Below are positions 9,112-17,813 of a stretch of 64,000 bases of DNA, in pieces; position 1 is the first letter of the stretch; the number at the start of each line of letters is the position of its first letter. The stretch comes from Micrococcales bacterium 31B (GTDB lineage Bacteria; Actinomycetota; Actinomycetes; Actinomycetales; Dermabacteraceae), in the NCBI GenBank assembly GCA_022803075.1, contig JAFFTF010000002.1, positions 522,507 to 586,506 on the forward strand. The letters run 5' to 3'. Below the pieces are notes generated by a model, which ran no database searches, was not told where the DNA came from, and worked only from the letters and a program-made list of their open reading frames with translations. The position numbers were made by a program, and so were the translations under genes.

Positions 9112-10520
9112 AGTTTGAAGACCCTCCGTGGTGCGGAATCGACGATGTCCACGATGATCTCGTGCGCGCGCTCTTCGCTCACGCGGTGCTCGGCGACGAG
9201 TCGCGCAAGGAACGCGGCCTCAATGCGGCGCGACGTATCGTGGCGCGCGGGAATCGAGCAGTAGGCGCGCGTGTCGTCGATGAAGCCCGAGGAGCGCGAG
9301 AAGCCCGCGGTCTCGGTGACGGCGGCGCGGAACCGCAGCATGGCGTCGGGGGCGTCGAGGAACCACCAGGGGGCGCCGACGAAAACTGACGGGTAGAAGC
9401 CCGCGAGCGGTGCGAGCTCGCGCGAGAACACGGTCTCGTCCATCGTGAAGAGCACGAGGTGAAAGCCCTCCGCCGTGCCGAAGTCTTGCAGCAGCGGGCG
9501 CACGGCGCTCGCGTAGTCGATCGCGAACGGGATGTCGTGGCCCGTGTCGGCGCCGAACCGTTCGAACGTGGCGGTGTGGTGATTGCGCAGCGAGCCGGGG
9601 TGCATGGTCATCACGAGGCCGTCGTCGACCGACATGCGCGCCATCTGGTAGAGCATGTGGGCCTCGAAGTCTTCGGCCTCGGTGACGCTCGCGTGGCCAC
9701 TGCGCACGCGTTCGAACAGGGCCGCGGCCTCGCTGGCCTCGAGCCTCAGGGTGCGGGGGGTGCGCGAGCCGTGGTCGGCCGATACGGCGCCGCGCTCGAC
9801 GAAGAAGCGGCGCCGGTTCTCGAGTGCCTTGAGGTATGCGGCAAAGTCACGGCCGCCGTCGCCCGCGGCGTCGAGCAGTCGCTCAATGTTTGCCGCGAAC
9901 GCGGGGTTCAGGGGGTTCAGGTACGCGTCAGGGCGAAACGTCGGCAGCACCCGGCCGGTGAAGGTGGGGTCTGCGGCGATTTTGCGGTGTGCCTCGAGGT
10001 CGGCCAGCGGGTCGTCGGTGGTGGCCAGCACCTCGATGTTGAACTCCGTGAAGAGCTCGCGGGGGCGGAAGCTCGGCTCGCGCAGGCGCGCGTCGATCAC
10101 GTCGTAGAGCCGGTCGGCATTCTCGGCGCTCGGCGCCTCGGTGATACCGAAGATGCCCACGAACTGCTCGCGCAGCCAGTAGCCCGAGGCGGTGCCGTCG
10201 AAGAGATCCCACGAGGCACAGAAGGTGCGCCATACCTCGCGGGGGTTCAGGGTATTCGGGCCGGACGCCGGGGCCCGCAGTTGGTCAATCGAGGCCCCGT
10301 TGGCGTGAATCAATCGGGTGACGTAGTGGTCGGGGCTCACGAAGAGGGTGGCCGGGTCGGTGAACGGCGTGTTCTCTTCGATGACGGAGGCCTCGACGTG
10401 GCCGTGAGGCGAAATGATGGGCAGTGTGGCGACCCGTGCGTACAGGCTCTCGGCGATCGCGCGCGTGGCGGGATCGGCCGGGAACAGGCGCTGGGGGTCG
10501 GTAGACATCGACTTTGACAT
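9108..10520 (-). CDS. uxaC: Glucuronate isomerase
   Basis: A 470-residue uronate isomerase of the amidohydrolase superfamily, converting D-glucuronate to D-fructuronate (or galacturonate to tagaturonate). The N-terminal LPIISPHGHVEAS (about residues 33-45) carries the metal-binding His-x-His, and the family segments ALENRRRFFVERGA and DDTRAYCSIPARHD are present. The ATG at 10520 (MSKSMSTDPQRL) is chosen because AGGA precedes it and the operator-like palindrome lies directly upstream; the frame itself is open to 10670. It is the first gene of the uronate operon running to 5045. A pectin or glucuronoxylan source for the substrate fits the PL11 lyase at 48.6 kb. Confidence 0.93.
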   Translation of the reverse strand: MSKSMSTDPQRLFPADPATRAIAESLYARVATLPIISPHGHVEASVIEENTPFTDPATLFVSPDHYVTRLIHANGASIDQLRAPASGPNTLNPREVWRTFCASWDLFDGTASGYWLREQFVGIFGITEAPSAENADRLYDVIDARLREPSFRPRELFTEFNIEVLATTDDPLADLEAHRKIAADPTFTGRVLPTFRPDAYLNPLNPAFAANIERLLDAAGDGGRDFAAYLKALENRRRFFVERGAVSADHGSRTPRTLRLEASEAAALFERVRSGHASVTEAEDFEAHMLYQMARMSVDDGLVMTMHPGSLRNHHTATFERFGADTGHDIPFAIDYASAVRPLLQDFGTAEGFHLVLFTMDETVFSRELAPLAGFYPSVFVGAPWWFLDAPDAMLRFRAAVTETAGFSRSSGFIDDTRAYCSIPARHDTSRRIEAAFLARLVAEHRVSEERAHEIIVDIVDSAPRRVFKL

Positions 10521-10547
10521 GAGACCATCCTGCTGCGTGTGGCAAAC

Positions 10548-10575
10548 TTTGTCAACCGGTTGCCAAACATTGCCA
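10548..10575 (-). promoter_or_regulatory. LacI-type operator upstream of uxaC
   Basis: TTTGTCAACCGGTTGCCAAA (10548-10567) is a 20-bp palindrome with a single mismatched pair and the central CG typical of LacI-family sites. A second TTGCCA half-site follows ten bases on (10570-10575). It lies 28 bases upstream of the uxaC start codon. The LacI gene at 10736-11767 encodes the obvious ligand. A further perfect dyad, CTGGCAA-G-TTGCCAG, is at 10678-10692 between the two genes. Confidence 0.7.
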
Positions 10576-10735
10576 AGGACATTTTTTGGCATATTTTGCA
10601 GCGGCTTCCGACAGCCTAACCGCGCGAAACAGCGTGCGGGGCGCAATGGGGCGCACGAGGGCCTGGGCAACCCAAAACTGGCAAGTTGCCAGCAATCCGG
10701 CTTCGCGCGGGTCTTGCCCGGCGCTGCGCGCTGAC

Positions 10736-11767
10736 CTACGCGGGCGCCCCGCTCGAACCCCTCGGCACAAACTCGGTGTCCACCTCGAGCCGCGCGGGCC
10801 GCGCCACGTCGTCAAGCACCTTCAGCATGGCGCCCATCGCACCGACGCCGCTGTCGCGATGCGGCAACCTCACCGTACTCAGCGCGGGCGTCACGAGATC
10901 GGCCCCGAAAATATCGTCGAACCCGATGACACTCATGCGCCCGGGCACGTCGACCCGGGTGGCCTGCAACTCGCGCAAAATGCCGAGCGCCAGCAGGTCG
11001 TTGTAGCACAGCACCGCGCTGGCACCAGACTGCACGACCAACGGGGCGACCTGGCGTCCCCCCTCTACCGTGGGCCGCTCGGAGTCAAGCCGCCGCGTGT
11101 CCAGCCCATAGCGCTCCCCCGCCTCGCGCACGGCATCCCAGCGGCGGCCGGACATCCACGATTGACGCGGGCCCGCGACGTACGCGATCGACGTGTGACC
11201 CTCCGCGCCGAGGCTGCGCACGGCCTCGCCAATGCCCTTCGCGACGTTCGGCACCACCGACGTCACGCCCGCGATGTCGCGGTTGATGACCACCACGGGC
11301 TTGTCGGCGTTGAGCTCGAGAATCTCGGCGTCGCTCATGCGGGGGCTCGCAAGGATGATGCCGTCGGCGGCGCTCAGCATGCGACGCGCAATGGTGGCCT
11401 CGGTGGTGGCCGATTCGGCGGCATCGGCCAGCAGCATGGTGTACCCCGCCGAGGCCGCCATGGTCTCGGCGCCGCGAATCACATCGAAAAACGAGGGGTT
11501 GGTGATGTCGGCGACGATCAGGCCGAGCATTCGCGTGCGGCCCGTCGGGAGCGCCCTCGCGTGGGTATTGGCGCGGTAGTTCAGCTGAGCGGCGGCGGCT
11601 TCCACGCGCTCGCGCGTGGCCTCGCTGACGCGCCCCGGCTTGGTGAGGGCGCGAGACACCGTAGACGGGTTGACGCCCGCGAGCTTGGCGATGTCGTAGA
11701 TCGTCGCACCGCTTTTGGATTTAGATTCTCGCTGCACGTAATTCATCATAGCTGCCACGATTGCCAT
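10736..11767 (-). CDS. LacI-family regulator, probable uronate repressor
   Basis: A 343-residue LacI/GalR-family protein. The DNA-binding region ATIYDIAKLAGVNPSTVSRA (residues 21-40) and hinge YRANTHARALPTGRTRMLG lead into a sugar-binding effector domain (GLIVADITNPSF, then VIGFDDIFGADLVTPALSTV). It sits between the uxaC operon and the oxidoreductase/epimerase operon, all on the minus strand, and TTGCCA half-sites occur before both operons and at its own start. Start choice is uncertain: the ATG at 11767 lies within a TTGCCAT half-site and AGG directly abuts it, while ATGs at 11749 and 11746 also precede the HTH. Effector unknown; a uronate intermediate such as fructuronate is the inference. 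Confidence 0.88.
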   Translation of the reverse strand: MAIVAAMMNYVQRESKSKSGATIYDIAKLAGVNPSTVSRALTKPGRVSEATRERVEAAAAQLNYRANTHARALPTGRTRMLGLIVADITNPSFFDVIRGAETMAASAGYTMLLADAAESATTEATIARRMLSAADGIILASPRMSDAEILELNADKPVVVINRDIAGVTSVVPNVAKGIGEAVRSLGAEGHTSIAYVAGPRQSWMSGRRWDAVREAGERYGLDTRRLDSERPTVEGGRQVAPLVVQSGASAVLCYNDLLALGILRELQATRVDVPGRMSVIGFDDIFGADLVTPALSTVRLPHRDSGVGAMGAMLKVLDDVARPARLEVDTEFVPRGSSGAPA

Positions 11768-11783
11768 CCTGTTGCCATTTGCC
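11761..11783 (-). promoter_or_regulatory. TTGCCA direct repeats at the lacI start
   Basis: TTGCCA occurs at 11761-11766 and 11772-11777 (11-base period), followed by TTTGCC. The same half-site with 10-11-base spacing is found upstream of uxaC and of the epimerase operon, so autoregulation is likely. It overlaps the most upstream candidate start codon of the regulator. Confidence 0.45.
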
Positions 11784-11814
11784 GCCGCGCGCCGAGACTC
11801 ACCGCCGCGGGCGT

Positions 11815-12996
11815 CTACTCGCGCAGCGCGAACTTACCCTCGGCCTCAATGCGGCTGTTCAGCTCGGCCACGAACTCGTCCTCATCAAAATCGAGCGAGA
11901 CCTCGCGGCCCAGCCAACTCGACAGGTGAATCGCGTTGGCGAGGCGCACGCCCTGCATGCCGTCCGAACCGGGAGCGAGCAACGGCGCACCCGTCAGAAT
12001 GTTTTGCGCGAAGTTTTCAAGCACCCCCGCGTGCTGGCCGCCCCACACCGACTCGAATTCGAGCTTTTCGGTGCTGTAGTACTGGCTAGGGTCGTGCTGG
12101 CCGCGGAACATGTTCGCCACGCCGGCGGCGTCCATCTCGTCGCTGATCTGCTGCTCCGGCTTGACGAGCCGCGTCACGGTCGCCGTGTGGCTGCCTTCGA
12201 CGACGATCTTGCCGGAGTCGCCGTGAATCTCGAACCGGTCGGTGCCCACGAGGTCGTGCGTCGCCGTGACGAACACGCCCGTCGCGCCGTCGCCGTAGTC
12301 GACCACGACGGTGACCTCGTCCTCGACCGCGATGTCGCGCCTGAACCCGTAGGCCACCTTCGCAAAAACGCTCTTCGGCACCCCGCAGATCCACTGCCAC
12401 AGGTCGAGCTGGTGCGGCGCCTGGTTGACGAGCACGCCGCCGCCCTCGCCGCCCCAGGTCGCGCGCCAGGCGCTCGAATCGTAGTAGGCCTGGGGGCGCC
12501 ACCACGTGGTGATGATCCAGTTGCTGCGGCGCAGGGCGCCGATCTCGCCCGCATCGACGATCTGCTTGATCTTCTGGTAGAGCGGGTTGTTCCGTTGGTT
12601 AAACATGATCGCGAAGGTCACGTCGGGCTTGGTAGCCGCGAACTCGTTCAGCTCGCGCACCTGCTTGGAGTACACGCCCGCGGGCTTCTCGACCAGCGCG
12701 TGAATGTCGCGACCAAGCGCCGCGATGCCCATCTCGGGGTGCAGGTAGTGCGGCACGCAGGTCACGACCGCGTCCACGGCGCCGCTGTCGAGCATCGTTT
12801 CGTAGTCGTCAAAGATCTGGACGCCCGGGTGGGCGGCCTCCGCCTTGGCCCGCTTCTCGGGGTCGATATCGCAGATGGCGCCGATGGTCATCGAGGGCAC
12901 GAGGCCCTCCGCGATGAAGCCCGCGTAGGCCCCACCCTGATTGCCGAAACCGACGATGCCGATGCGCACTTTTGACTGTGCTTGGGGTTCGCTCAT
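11815..12996 (-). CDS. Gfo/Idh/MocA-family oxidoreductase
   Basis: A 393-residue NAD(P)-dependent dehydrogenase. The N-terminal Rossmann fold starts VRIGIVGFGNQGGAYAGFIA with the glycine-rich GxGxxG-like loop. The EKPAG motif (HALVEKPAGVYS, about residue 136) contains the family's catalytic lysine, and the C-terminal beta-sheet domain includes the His-rich NQAPHQLDLWQWICG. The length is normal. It is the third gene of a leftward operon with two xylose-isomerase-like TIM-barrel proteins, a combination seen in pathways that oxidise and epimerise inositols, glycosides or keto-sugars. The exact substrate cannot be told; the operator upstream of the operon links it to the uronate regulon. Confidence 0.88.
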   Translation of the reverse strand: MSEPQAQSKVRIGIVGFGNQGGAYAGFIAEGLVPSMTIGAICDIDPEKRAKAEAAHPGVQIFDDYETMLDSGAVDAVVTCVPHYLHPEMGIAALGRDIHALVEKPAGVYSKQVRELNEFAATKPDVTFAIMFNQRNNPLYQKIKQIVDAGEIGALRRSNWIITTWWRPQAYYDSSAWRATWGGEGGGVLVNQAPHQLDLWQWICGVPKSVFAKVAYGFRRDIAVEDEVTVVVDYGDGATGVFVTATHDLVGTDRFEIHGDSGKIVVEGSHTATVTRLVKPEQQISDEMDAAGVANMFRGQHDPSQYYSTEKLEFESVWGGQHAGVLENFAQNILTGAPLLAPGSDGMQGVRLANAIHLSSWLGREVSLDFDEDEFVAELNSRIEAEGKFALRE

Positions 12997-13011
12997 GTGC
13001 TGCTCTCCGCT

Positions 13012-13878
13012 CTAGAACTTGTCGCCGTGGCCCAGCGCCACGAGGTTGGTGTAGGACGTGGTGAGGGCCTCCCACACGGTGCGCCCGTAGAGCTGATCTT
13101 GCTCGACCAGCAGGTATTCGGCGCCGCTTTCGATGGCGGCGGGGATGATCGACGCGAAGTCGAGGTTGCCCTCGCCCACCTCGGCGAACTGCACGACTCC
13201 GGCGAACTCTTGCATGAAGGTGGCGTGGTCGCCCTCCTGCAGGGCCGCGAAGGCCGCCTCCGAGAGCGTGCCGATGCGGTAATCCTTGAGGTGCACCATG
13301 GCGGTGCGGCCCGCATACTTGTGCAGCGTGCGCACCGGGTCGAGGCCGCCGCGGGCCACCCAGTGCACGTCAATTTCGAGACCCATGGCGGGCGAGTTCT
13401 CGGCGATCAAATCGAGAATGTGCGCGTTGCCTGCCTCTTTGACCTTGGCGAACTCGATGTGGTGATTGTGGTAGTACAGGTCAATGCCGCTCTCCCGCAG
13501 CTGCTCGGCGTAGGTGTTGCAGGTCTTGGCGTACTCGACCATGCCGGGCACGTCGGCCATGAGGTTCACGGGCATCATGCCGATGCGCAGCATGCGAGTG
13601 CCGAGCCGCTGCGCGACCTCGACCACGCGCTCCAGATCGGTTTCGAGGTTGGGGTTGACGCCGCCGGCCGCGCCGACCGCGCACGAGAGCGACGCGACGT
13701 TGATGCCGAGGTCGCTCTGCGCCGAGTCGAGCTGGTCAACGTTTTCGTTAGTGAGCTCGATCTGGGAGATTTCGACGGCGCGGTACCCGATGTCGCGGGT
13801 CTTGCGCAGGGTCTCGTACGCGCCGATGTCGGTGAAGCTGTCTTTCAGCATCATGGCCTGAACGCCAATTTGTGCCAT
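13012..13878 (-). CDS. Sugar phosphate isomerase/epimerase (TIM barrel) A
   Basis: A 288-residue AP-endonuclease-2/xylose-isomerase-like TIM-barrel protein. It starts MAQIGVQAMMLKDS, has TRDIGYRAVEISQIE on strand 2, and carries metal-ligand strands YYHNHHIEFAKV, MGLEIDVHWVARGG (Asp, His), MVHLKDY and YLLVEQDQLYG (Glu). Such enzymes isomerise or epimerise keto-sugars, 2-keto-inositol or oxidised glycosides. It lies 15 bases upstream of the Gfo/Idh/MocA gene, so an oxidise-then-epimerise sequence is plausible. It resembles its neighbour (13933-14778) only in general fold, indicating an old duplication or separate recruitment. Confidence 0.82.
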   Translation of the reverse strand: MAQIGVQAMMLKDSFTDIGAYETLRKTRDIGYRAVEISQIELTNENVDQLDSAQSDLGINVASLSCAVGAAGGVNPNLETDLERVVEVAQRLGTRMLRIGMMPVNLMADVPGMVEYAKTCNTYAEQLRESGIDLYYHNHHIEFAKVKEAGNAHILDLIAENSPAMGLEIDVHWVARGGLDPVRTLHKYAGRTAMVHLKDYRIGTLSEAAFAALQEGDHATFMQEFAGVVQFAEVGEGNLDFASIIPAAIESGAEYLLVEQDQLYGRTVWEALTTSYTNLVALGHGDKF

Positions 13879-13932
13879 GGGTGTTCCTTGGGTGAGGGGC
13901 TGCTCTGCCCGGTGGGTGGTGAAGGGAGGCTG

Positions 13933-14778
13933 CTATGCCAGGCGGATGCCCGCGGCGTCCGTCAACGCGCGGAACGCGCGACCCGCGATGCCGAAGGCCG
14001 CGGGGCCGGAGAATCCGCCCAGCTCTTCGGCGAGCGCGAGGTGAGGTTCGAGCGAGGCGAAGCCCGTGAACCCGTCGGCCTTGAGGGCCGCGATGGTTTC
14101 GCGCAGTTCTCCGTCGCCCTCGCCGCTCGGCACGACCTCGCCGCTCGCCGCGAGGGCGTCTTTGACCTGGAAGTACACGATGTGTTCGCGCAGCAGGGCG
14201 TAGCCGTCGGTGAACGGCTGCACGCCGCACTGCACGAAGTTGGCGTTGTCCCAGGCCACGCGCAGGGCCGGTGAGTTGACGCTCTCGATGATGTCGAGCA
14301 CACGTTCGGGGGTGTCGCCGTAGATGCCCTTCTCGTTTTCGTGCACGAGCGTGACATTGGCCGCCGCTGCAGTGGCCGCGAGCGCGGTCATGCGCTCGAT
14401 CACGAGGTCGCGAATCTCGGCCACGTCTTGGCCCTCGGCCGGGTAGAAGGAGAAGATGCGAATGAATTCGGAGCCGAGCTGCTGCGCCGCGTAGATGGCG
14501 CGCTCGAGGCGCGTGACCTCGTGCTCCACGGGCAGGGTCGCGGCGACCTTGCCGATGGGGCTCGCGATGGCCGAGACCTTCATGCCGCGACGGTCGAGCA
14601 CTGCCTTCAACTCGGCGATTTGGGCGTCGCTAAGTTCGACGATGTTGACTCCCCACGCGCTGCGCACCTCGATGTGCTGGGCGCCGAGGGCCTGCAACAC
14701 CGCCACTTGAATCTCGGGGTCTTTGTCGATCTCGTCGCCGAAGCCGGAGAGTGTGAATTGGGGTTCGGTGGCGGTCAT
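13933..14778 (-). CDS. Sugar phosphate isomerase/epimerase (TIM barrel) B
   Basis: A 281-residue member of the same TIM-barrel family, first gene of the operon. It opens TLSGFGDEIDKDPEIQVAVL, and the metal-site strands are TLVHENEKGIYGDT (Glu), LRVAWDNANFVQCG (Asp, Asn), IVYFQVKDAL and GFASLEPHLALAEE (Glu). AAGGATGTTCC before the ATG is an acceptable ribosome site. The operator-like TTGCCA repeats at 14853-14880 are 75 bases upstream. The substrate is unknown; hydroxypyruvate isomerase, tagatose epimerase and inosose isomerase are all in this fold, and context only says sugar-acid or glycoside catabolism. Confidence 0.82.
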   Translation of the reverse strand: MTATEPQFTLSGFGDEIDKDPEIQVAVLQALGAQHIEVRSAWGVNIVELSDAQIAELKAVLDRRGMKVSAIASPIGKVAATLPVEHEVTRLERAIYAAQQLGSEFIRIFSFYPAEGQDVAEIRDLVIERMTALAATAAAANVTLVHENEKGIYGDTPERVLDIIESVNSPALRVAWDNANFVQCGVQPFTDGYALLREHIVYFQVKDALAASGEVVPSGEGDGELRETIAALKADGFTGFASLEPHLALAEELGGFSGPAAFGIAGRAFRALTDAAGIRLA

Positions 14779-14852
14779 GGAACATCCTTGTCGTGTTGCC
14801 GGATGGGGCCGGGAGCCCTCGTTTTGCCGCCAGTCTAGCCCGCGACAACAAC

Positions 14853-14880
14853 TTTGCCAACCGATTGCCAGAAACTGCCA
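14853..14880 (-). promoter_or_regulatory. LacI-type operator upstream of the epimerase operon
   Basis: TTTGCCAACCGATTGCCAGA (14853-14872) matches the uxaC operator at most positions (TTTG-N-CAACCG-N-TTGCCA). A third half-site, CTGCCA, is at 14875-14880. The half-sites are 11 and 10 bases apart. It lies 75 bases upstream of the first gene. The shared element implies joint control of this operon and the uronate operon by the LacI protein at 10736-11767. Confidence 0.65.
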
Positions 14881-14937
14881 GAATCCGGTTTCCTTCCCGG
14901 GGCGCGAATGGCCAGAGGGCCACCCGCGCGTCCGGCC

Positions 14938-16830
14938 CTACCCCTCGGTGACCCCCAGGTACCCGGCGGCCTGCAGGTCAAAGGCTTCGCGATACCAGGC
15001 GGACGCGCGGTAGACCTCCCTGGGCGGGCCGGCTGCGGTGACGCGACCCTCCTCGACGACGAGCAGGTGATCGGCGCGCGCGGCGTGCGAGAGCCGGTGC
15101 GTCACCAAAACGAGCGTATGGTCCTCCATCTCGCCCTGTATCAGATCGAGGAGCTCATCTTCGGCGTACGGGTCGAGGGCGCTCGTGGGCTCGTCGAACA
15201 GGGCGAGCCGCGTGCGGCGCCCGTGCAGTAGGGTGCGGGCGATGGCGAGTCGCTGCCACTGGCCTCCCGAGAGGTTGGTGCCCTTGCCGTCCGAGTCGAT
15301 ATAGAGGTACGAATCGAGACCGTCCACCGTGCCGCGTTCGCGCTTGGGCAGGCTGCGGTTCATGACGACGCTGCGCAGCGTGAAGCTCGCGGCGCGCGAT
15401 TCGAACACGTTGGCGCTACGGGCCTCGCCGAGAAAGCCCAGGCCCACCCGGTCGAGCATGGACTGCAGACCCGCGTCGTCGGCCGCGAGCGCCGGGTCGG
15501 CGCAGGCGAGGTTTTCGCGCACGCTGAGCGGGAACTTCGCGAAATCTTGGTTCATGACCGAGATGCCCGTGATGCTCGCGTGCTGGCGAATCGCGCCGCC
15601 GCTGGGCTCGTAGAGGCCCGTGAGGATGCGCACCAGGGTTGACTTACCGGCTCCGTTCGGCCCTACGATGCACGTCATACGGCCGTATGGAACCTCGCCC
15701 GTGAGGTCGTGCAGCACGGGCTTCTCGGTCGCCGGGTACAGGTATGCAATGCGATCGACCTCGAGCGCGTGCGAACCATCGCGAACCGCCGCGCGCGGCG
15801 CCGCAGCGGGCGGTTCGGCGCGCGTGAACTCCATCAGCGCCTCGCATGGCCCCTGAAACGCGATTAGCTGGTTGATGCCGCCCGCCAGGCCGCGAAACAG
15901 CGGCTGAATGTTCATGAGGACGCCGAGCACCAGCACGATCGTCGCGGGCCGGGCGGGGTCGATGTACAGCACGCACGCGACGATGGATGCGGACGCGGCG
16001 AGCAGCGAGGCCAACGCGAGGTATAGCCCGGCCCGGTAACGCAGGCGACTGAACAAAGCGAGCAGCCGAAACTGGTCGGAGTACCACTGCATGGGCGCCC
16101 AGCCCTGCATCTGAAAAGTTCGCAGGTCTTTCGCGTAGGCGGGTTCCATCGCGACATCGGAGACGGCGCCGATGCGCTGGTGCACGCCCGTGTACGTCGC
16201 GTTCACGCGCCACAGCAGGCGATCGAACTTTAACTGCACCACCGTGCTCGGCACCATGCCCAGCACGAGCACCACCGGGAACCACGGTCCCACGCTCAGC
16301 GCGAGCCCGAGCATCGGCACGAGACCCACGAACGACTGCAGCATCGACGTAAACGACCAGGCCAACTGGGCCGACTGATCGAGAGCCTCACGCGCGGCGG
16401 TCTTCTTCGACACGAGCGCCGGGTCTTCGTGAACGCGCACGTCCGGCCACGTGGCGACCGCGTTTTGGAACAGTTCGTGCAGTCGCGCCCGCATCAGATC
16501 GGTCGCGTGCAGGGTAAACGGCATCGACCACGCGCCCAGAATGCCGCTCAGCGCAAACATGCCCCCGAGCAGCACCAGCAGCAGGGTGAGCGAGTGCTCC
16601 TCGGCTACCTGCGGACCGTGACTTTGCAGGTAGACGAAGCCGGCGGGCAGCAGGGCCAGCACGAACTGAATCAACACGGCGGCCCCGAACGGACGCCAGG
16701 CGAACCGCACCAACATGATGAGGCAGGTCGTGAGGGCAAACCGCACGGCGGGAAACACCTCGTCGCCGCCGGGCCGCACCTCGGCGCCGGGGGCCTCGCC
16801 CGCTGCGGCGGCGCGTGAATCGGAAGGCAT
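14938..16830 (-). CDS. ABC transporter, fused permease-ATPase
   Basis: A 630-residue half-transporter. The N-terminal half (about residues 25-330) contains roughly six hydrophobic stretches (TTCLIMLVRFAWRPFG, ALLPAGFVYL, LLLVLLGGMFALSGILG, then later pairs). The ATPase domain has Walker A GPNGAGKSTLVRILTGL (about residue 390), signature LSGGQWQRLAIARTLL, Walker B RLALFDEPTSALDP and the H-loop VLVTHRLSHA. All catalytic residues are present, so it should be active, probably as a homodimeric exporter. Exporters of this form occur with peptide natural products and in lipid or drug export. It stands alone and divergent from the gene at 16893, so its substrate is open. Confidence 0.88.
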   Translation of the reverse strand: MPSDSRAAAAGEAPGAEVRPGGDEVFPAVRFALTTCLIMLVRFAWRPFGAAVLIQFVLALLPAGFVYLQSHGPQVAEEHSLTLLLVLLGGMFALSGILGAWSMPFTLHATDLMRARLHELFQNAVATWPDVRVHEDPALVSKKTAAREALDQSAQLAWSFTSMLQSFVGLVPMLGLALSVGPWFPVVLVLGMVPSTVVQLKFDRLLWRVNATYTGVHQRIGAVSDVAMEPAYAKDLRTFQMQGWAPMQWYSDQFRLLALFSRLRYRAGLYLALASLLAASASIVACVLYIDPARPATIVLVLGVLMNIQPLFRGLAGGINQLIAFQGPCEALMEFTRAEPPAAAPRAAVRDGSHALEVDRIAYLYPATEKPVLHDLTGEVPYGRMTCIVGPNGAGKSTLVRILTGLYEPSGGAIRQHASITGISVMNQDFAKFPLSVRENLACADPALAADDAGLQSMLDRVGLGFLGEARSANVFESRAASFTLRSVVMNRSLPKRERGTVDGLDSYLYIDSDGKGTNLSGGQWQRLAIARTLLHGRRTRLALFDEPTSALDPYAEDELLDLIQGEMEDHTLVLVTHRLSHAARADHLLVVEEGRVTAAGPPREVYRASAWYREAFDLQAAGYLGVTEG

Positions 16831-16892
16831 CTGACCAGCCTACCGAGTTCTCCGGTCGCGAGGAGACGGGTTCGCCGCGATAGCATGGCGGC

Positions 16893-17813
16893 ATGAGTGA
16901 CGCTCCCTCGAACCACGTCTCGCACAACACCGGGAACCCCGCGCCGGAGTCGGCCGCGCAGCGCTTCTTGTCGGTGCAACGACCCGCCGTGCTCGCGCAC
17001 ATTCGCTCGATGCGGCACGCACACCCCTACGAGACCCCCGCGCAGCTGCTGCGCCGCCTCGAAAACCGCTACCTAGCCGCCGTCTCCACGGGCGGCGCCG
17101 CCGTGGGCGCGACCGCCGCCATTCCCGTCATCGGCACCGGCACCGCGCTCGCCCTGTCTGCCGCTGAACAGGTGGTATTTCTCGAAACCACCGCCCTGTA
17201 CGCACTTTCCGTCGCCGAGGTGCACGGCATCGCCGTGGACGACCCCGACCGCGCGCACGCCCTGGTCTACGGCATGATGCTCGGCGACAACGCCGAGATG
17301 GTACTCGCCGAGATCGCGGCCGTGGCCCTCAACAACCCCACGTCGACGCAGGCCTGGGGCACGCTGATCGGCAAGAAACTGCCTGGTCGGGCAATCAAGA
17401 CCCTCGCCTCGAAGCTGCGCAAGCGCCTGCTGGCCTCGCTCGCCGCGAAGCAGGGAGCCACCATTTTGGGCCGCGCGGCTCCCTTCGGCGTGGGCGCCGT
17501 GATCGGCGGCATCGGCAACAACGTGCTCGGCCGCCGCGTGGTCAAGTCCTCGCGACTCGCGTTTGGCCCCCCGCCCACCGAGTTTCCCGAGTGGCTCAGC
17601 CAACTGCAGATCGAGGCGTCCGGGCCCAGCACCCTAGAACGCGCCAAAGCGGGGGTCGAAGACATCGGCCACGCCGCCGCGGACGGCCTGGGCCGCGCCG
17701 CCGATAACGTCGCGCGCGTCGCTCAGGGCGTGGGCCGCGCGGGCGGGGTCGTCGGCGAGGCCGCCAAAGACGCCATGCGCGGCGCCTTCGGGCGACTGCG
17801 CAAAGATAAGTGA
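16893..17813 (+). CDS. EcsC-like / unknown membrane-associated protein
   Basis: A 306-residue protein. The middle contains two hydrophobic, glycine-rich stretches (AVSTGGAAVGATAAIPVIG and APFGVGAVIGGIGNNVLG) separated by a helical, charged region with LVYGMMLGDNAEMVLAEI. The arrangement resembles the EcsC/actinobacterial membrane proteins of unknown role, but I cannot confirm the family. The C-terminal 60 residues form an amphipathic, alanine-rich segment with repeated helical motifs (GHAAADGLGRAADNVARVAQ). TAGCAT lies six bases before the ATG and no Shine-Dalgarno sequence is seen, so the message could be leaderless. Its stop codon overlaps the rlmC start by one base (TGATG), so the two are co-translated. 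Confidence 0.6.
   Translation: MSDAPSNHVSHNTGNPAPESAAQRFLSVQRPAVLAHIRSMRHAHPYETPAQLLRRLENRYLAAVSTGGAAVGATAAIPVIGTGTALALSAAEQVVFLETTALYALSVAEVHGIAVDDPDRAHALVYGMMLGDNAEMVLAEIAAVALNNPTSTQAWGTLIGKKLPGRAIKTLASKLRKRLLASLAAKQGATILGRAAPFGVGAVIGGIGNNVLGRRVVKSSRLAFGPPPTEFPEWLSQLQIEASGPSTLERAKAGVEDIGHAAADGLGRAADNVARVAQGVGRAGGVVGEAAKDAMRGAFGRLRKDK

Noticed and set aside
8050-9264. A 404-codon plus-strand frame opposite the fructuronate reductase gene
   Set aside because: Shadow of a well-supported enzyme gene; crosses into the uxaC gene and has no domain.
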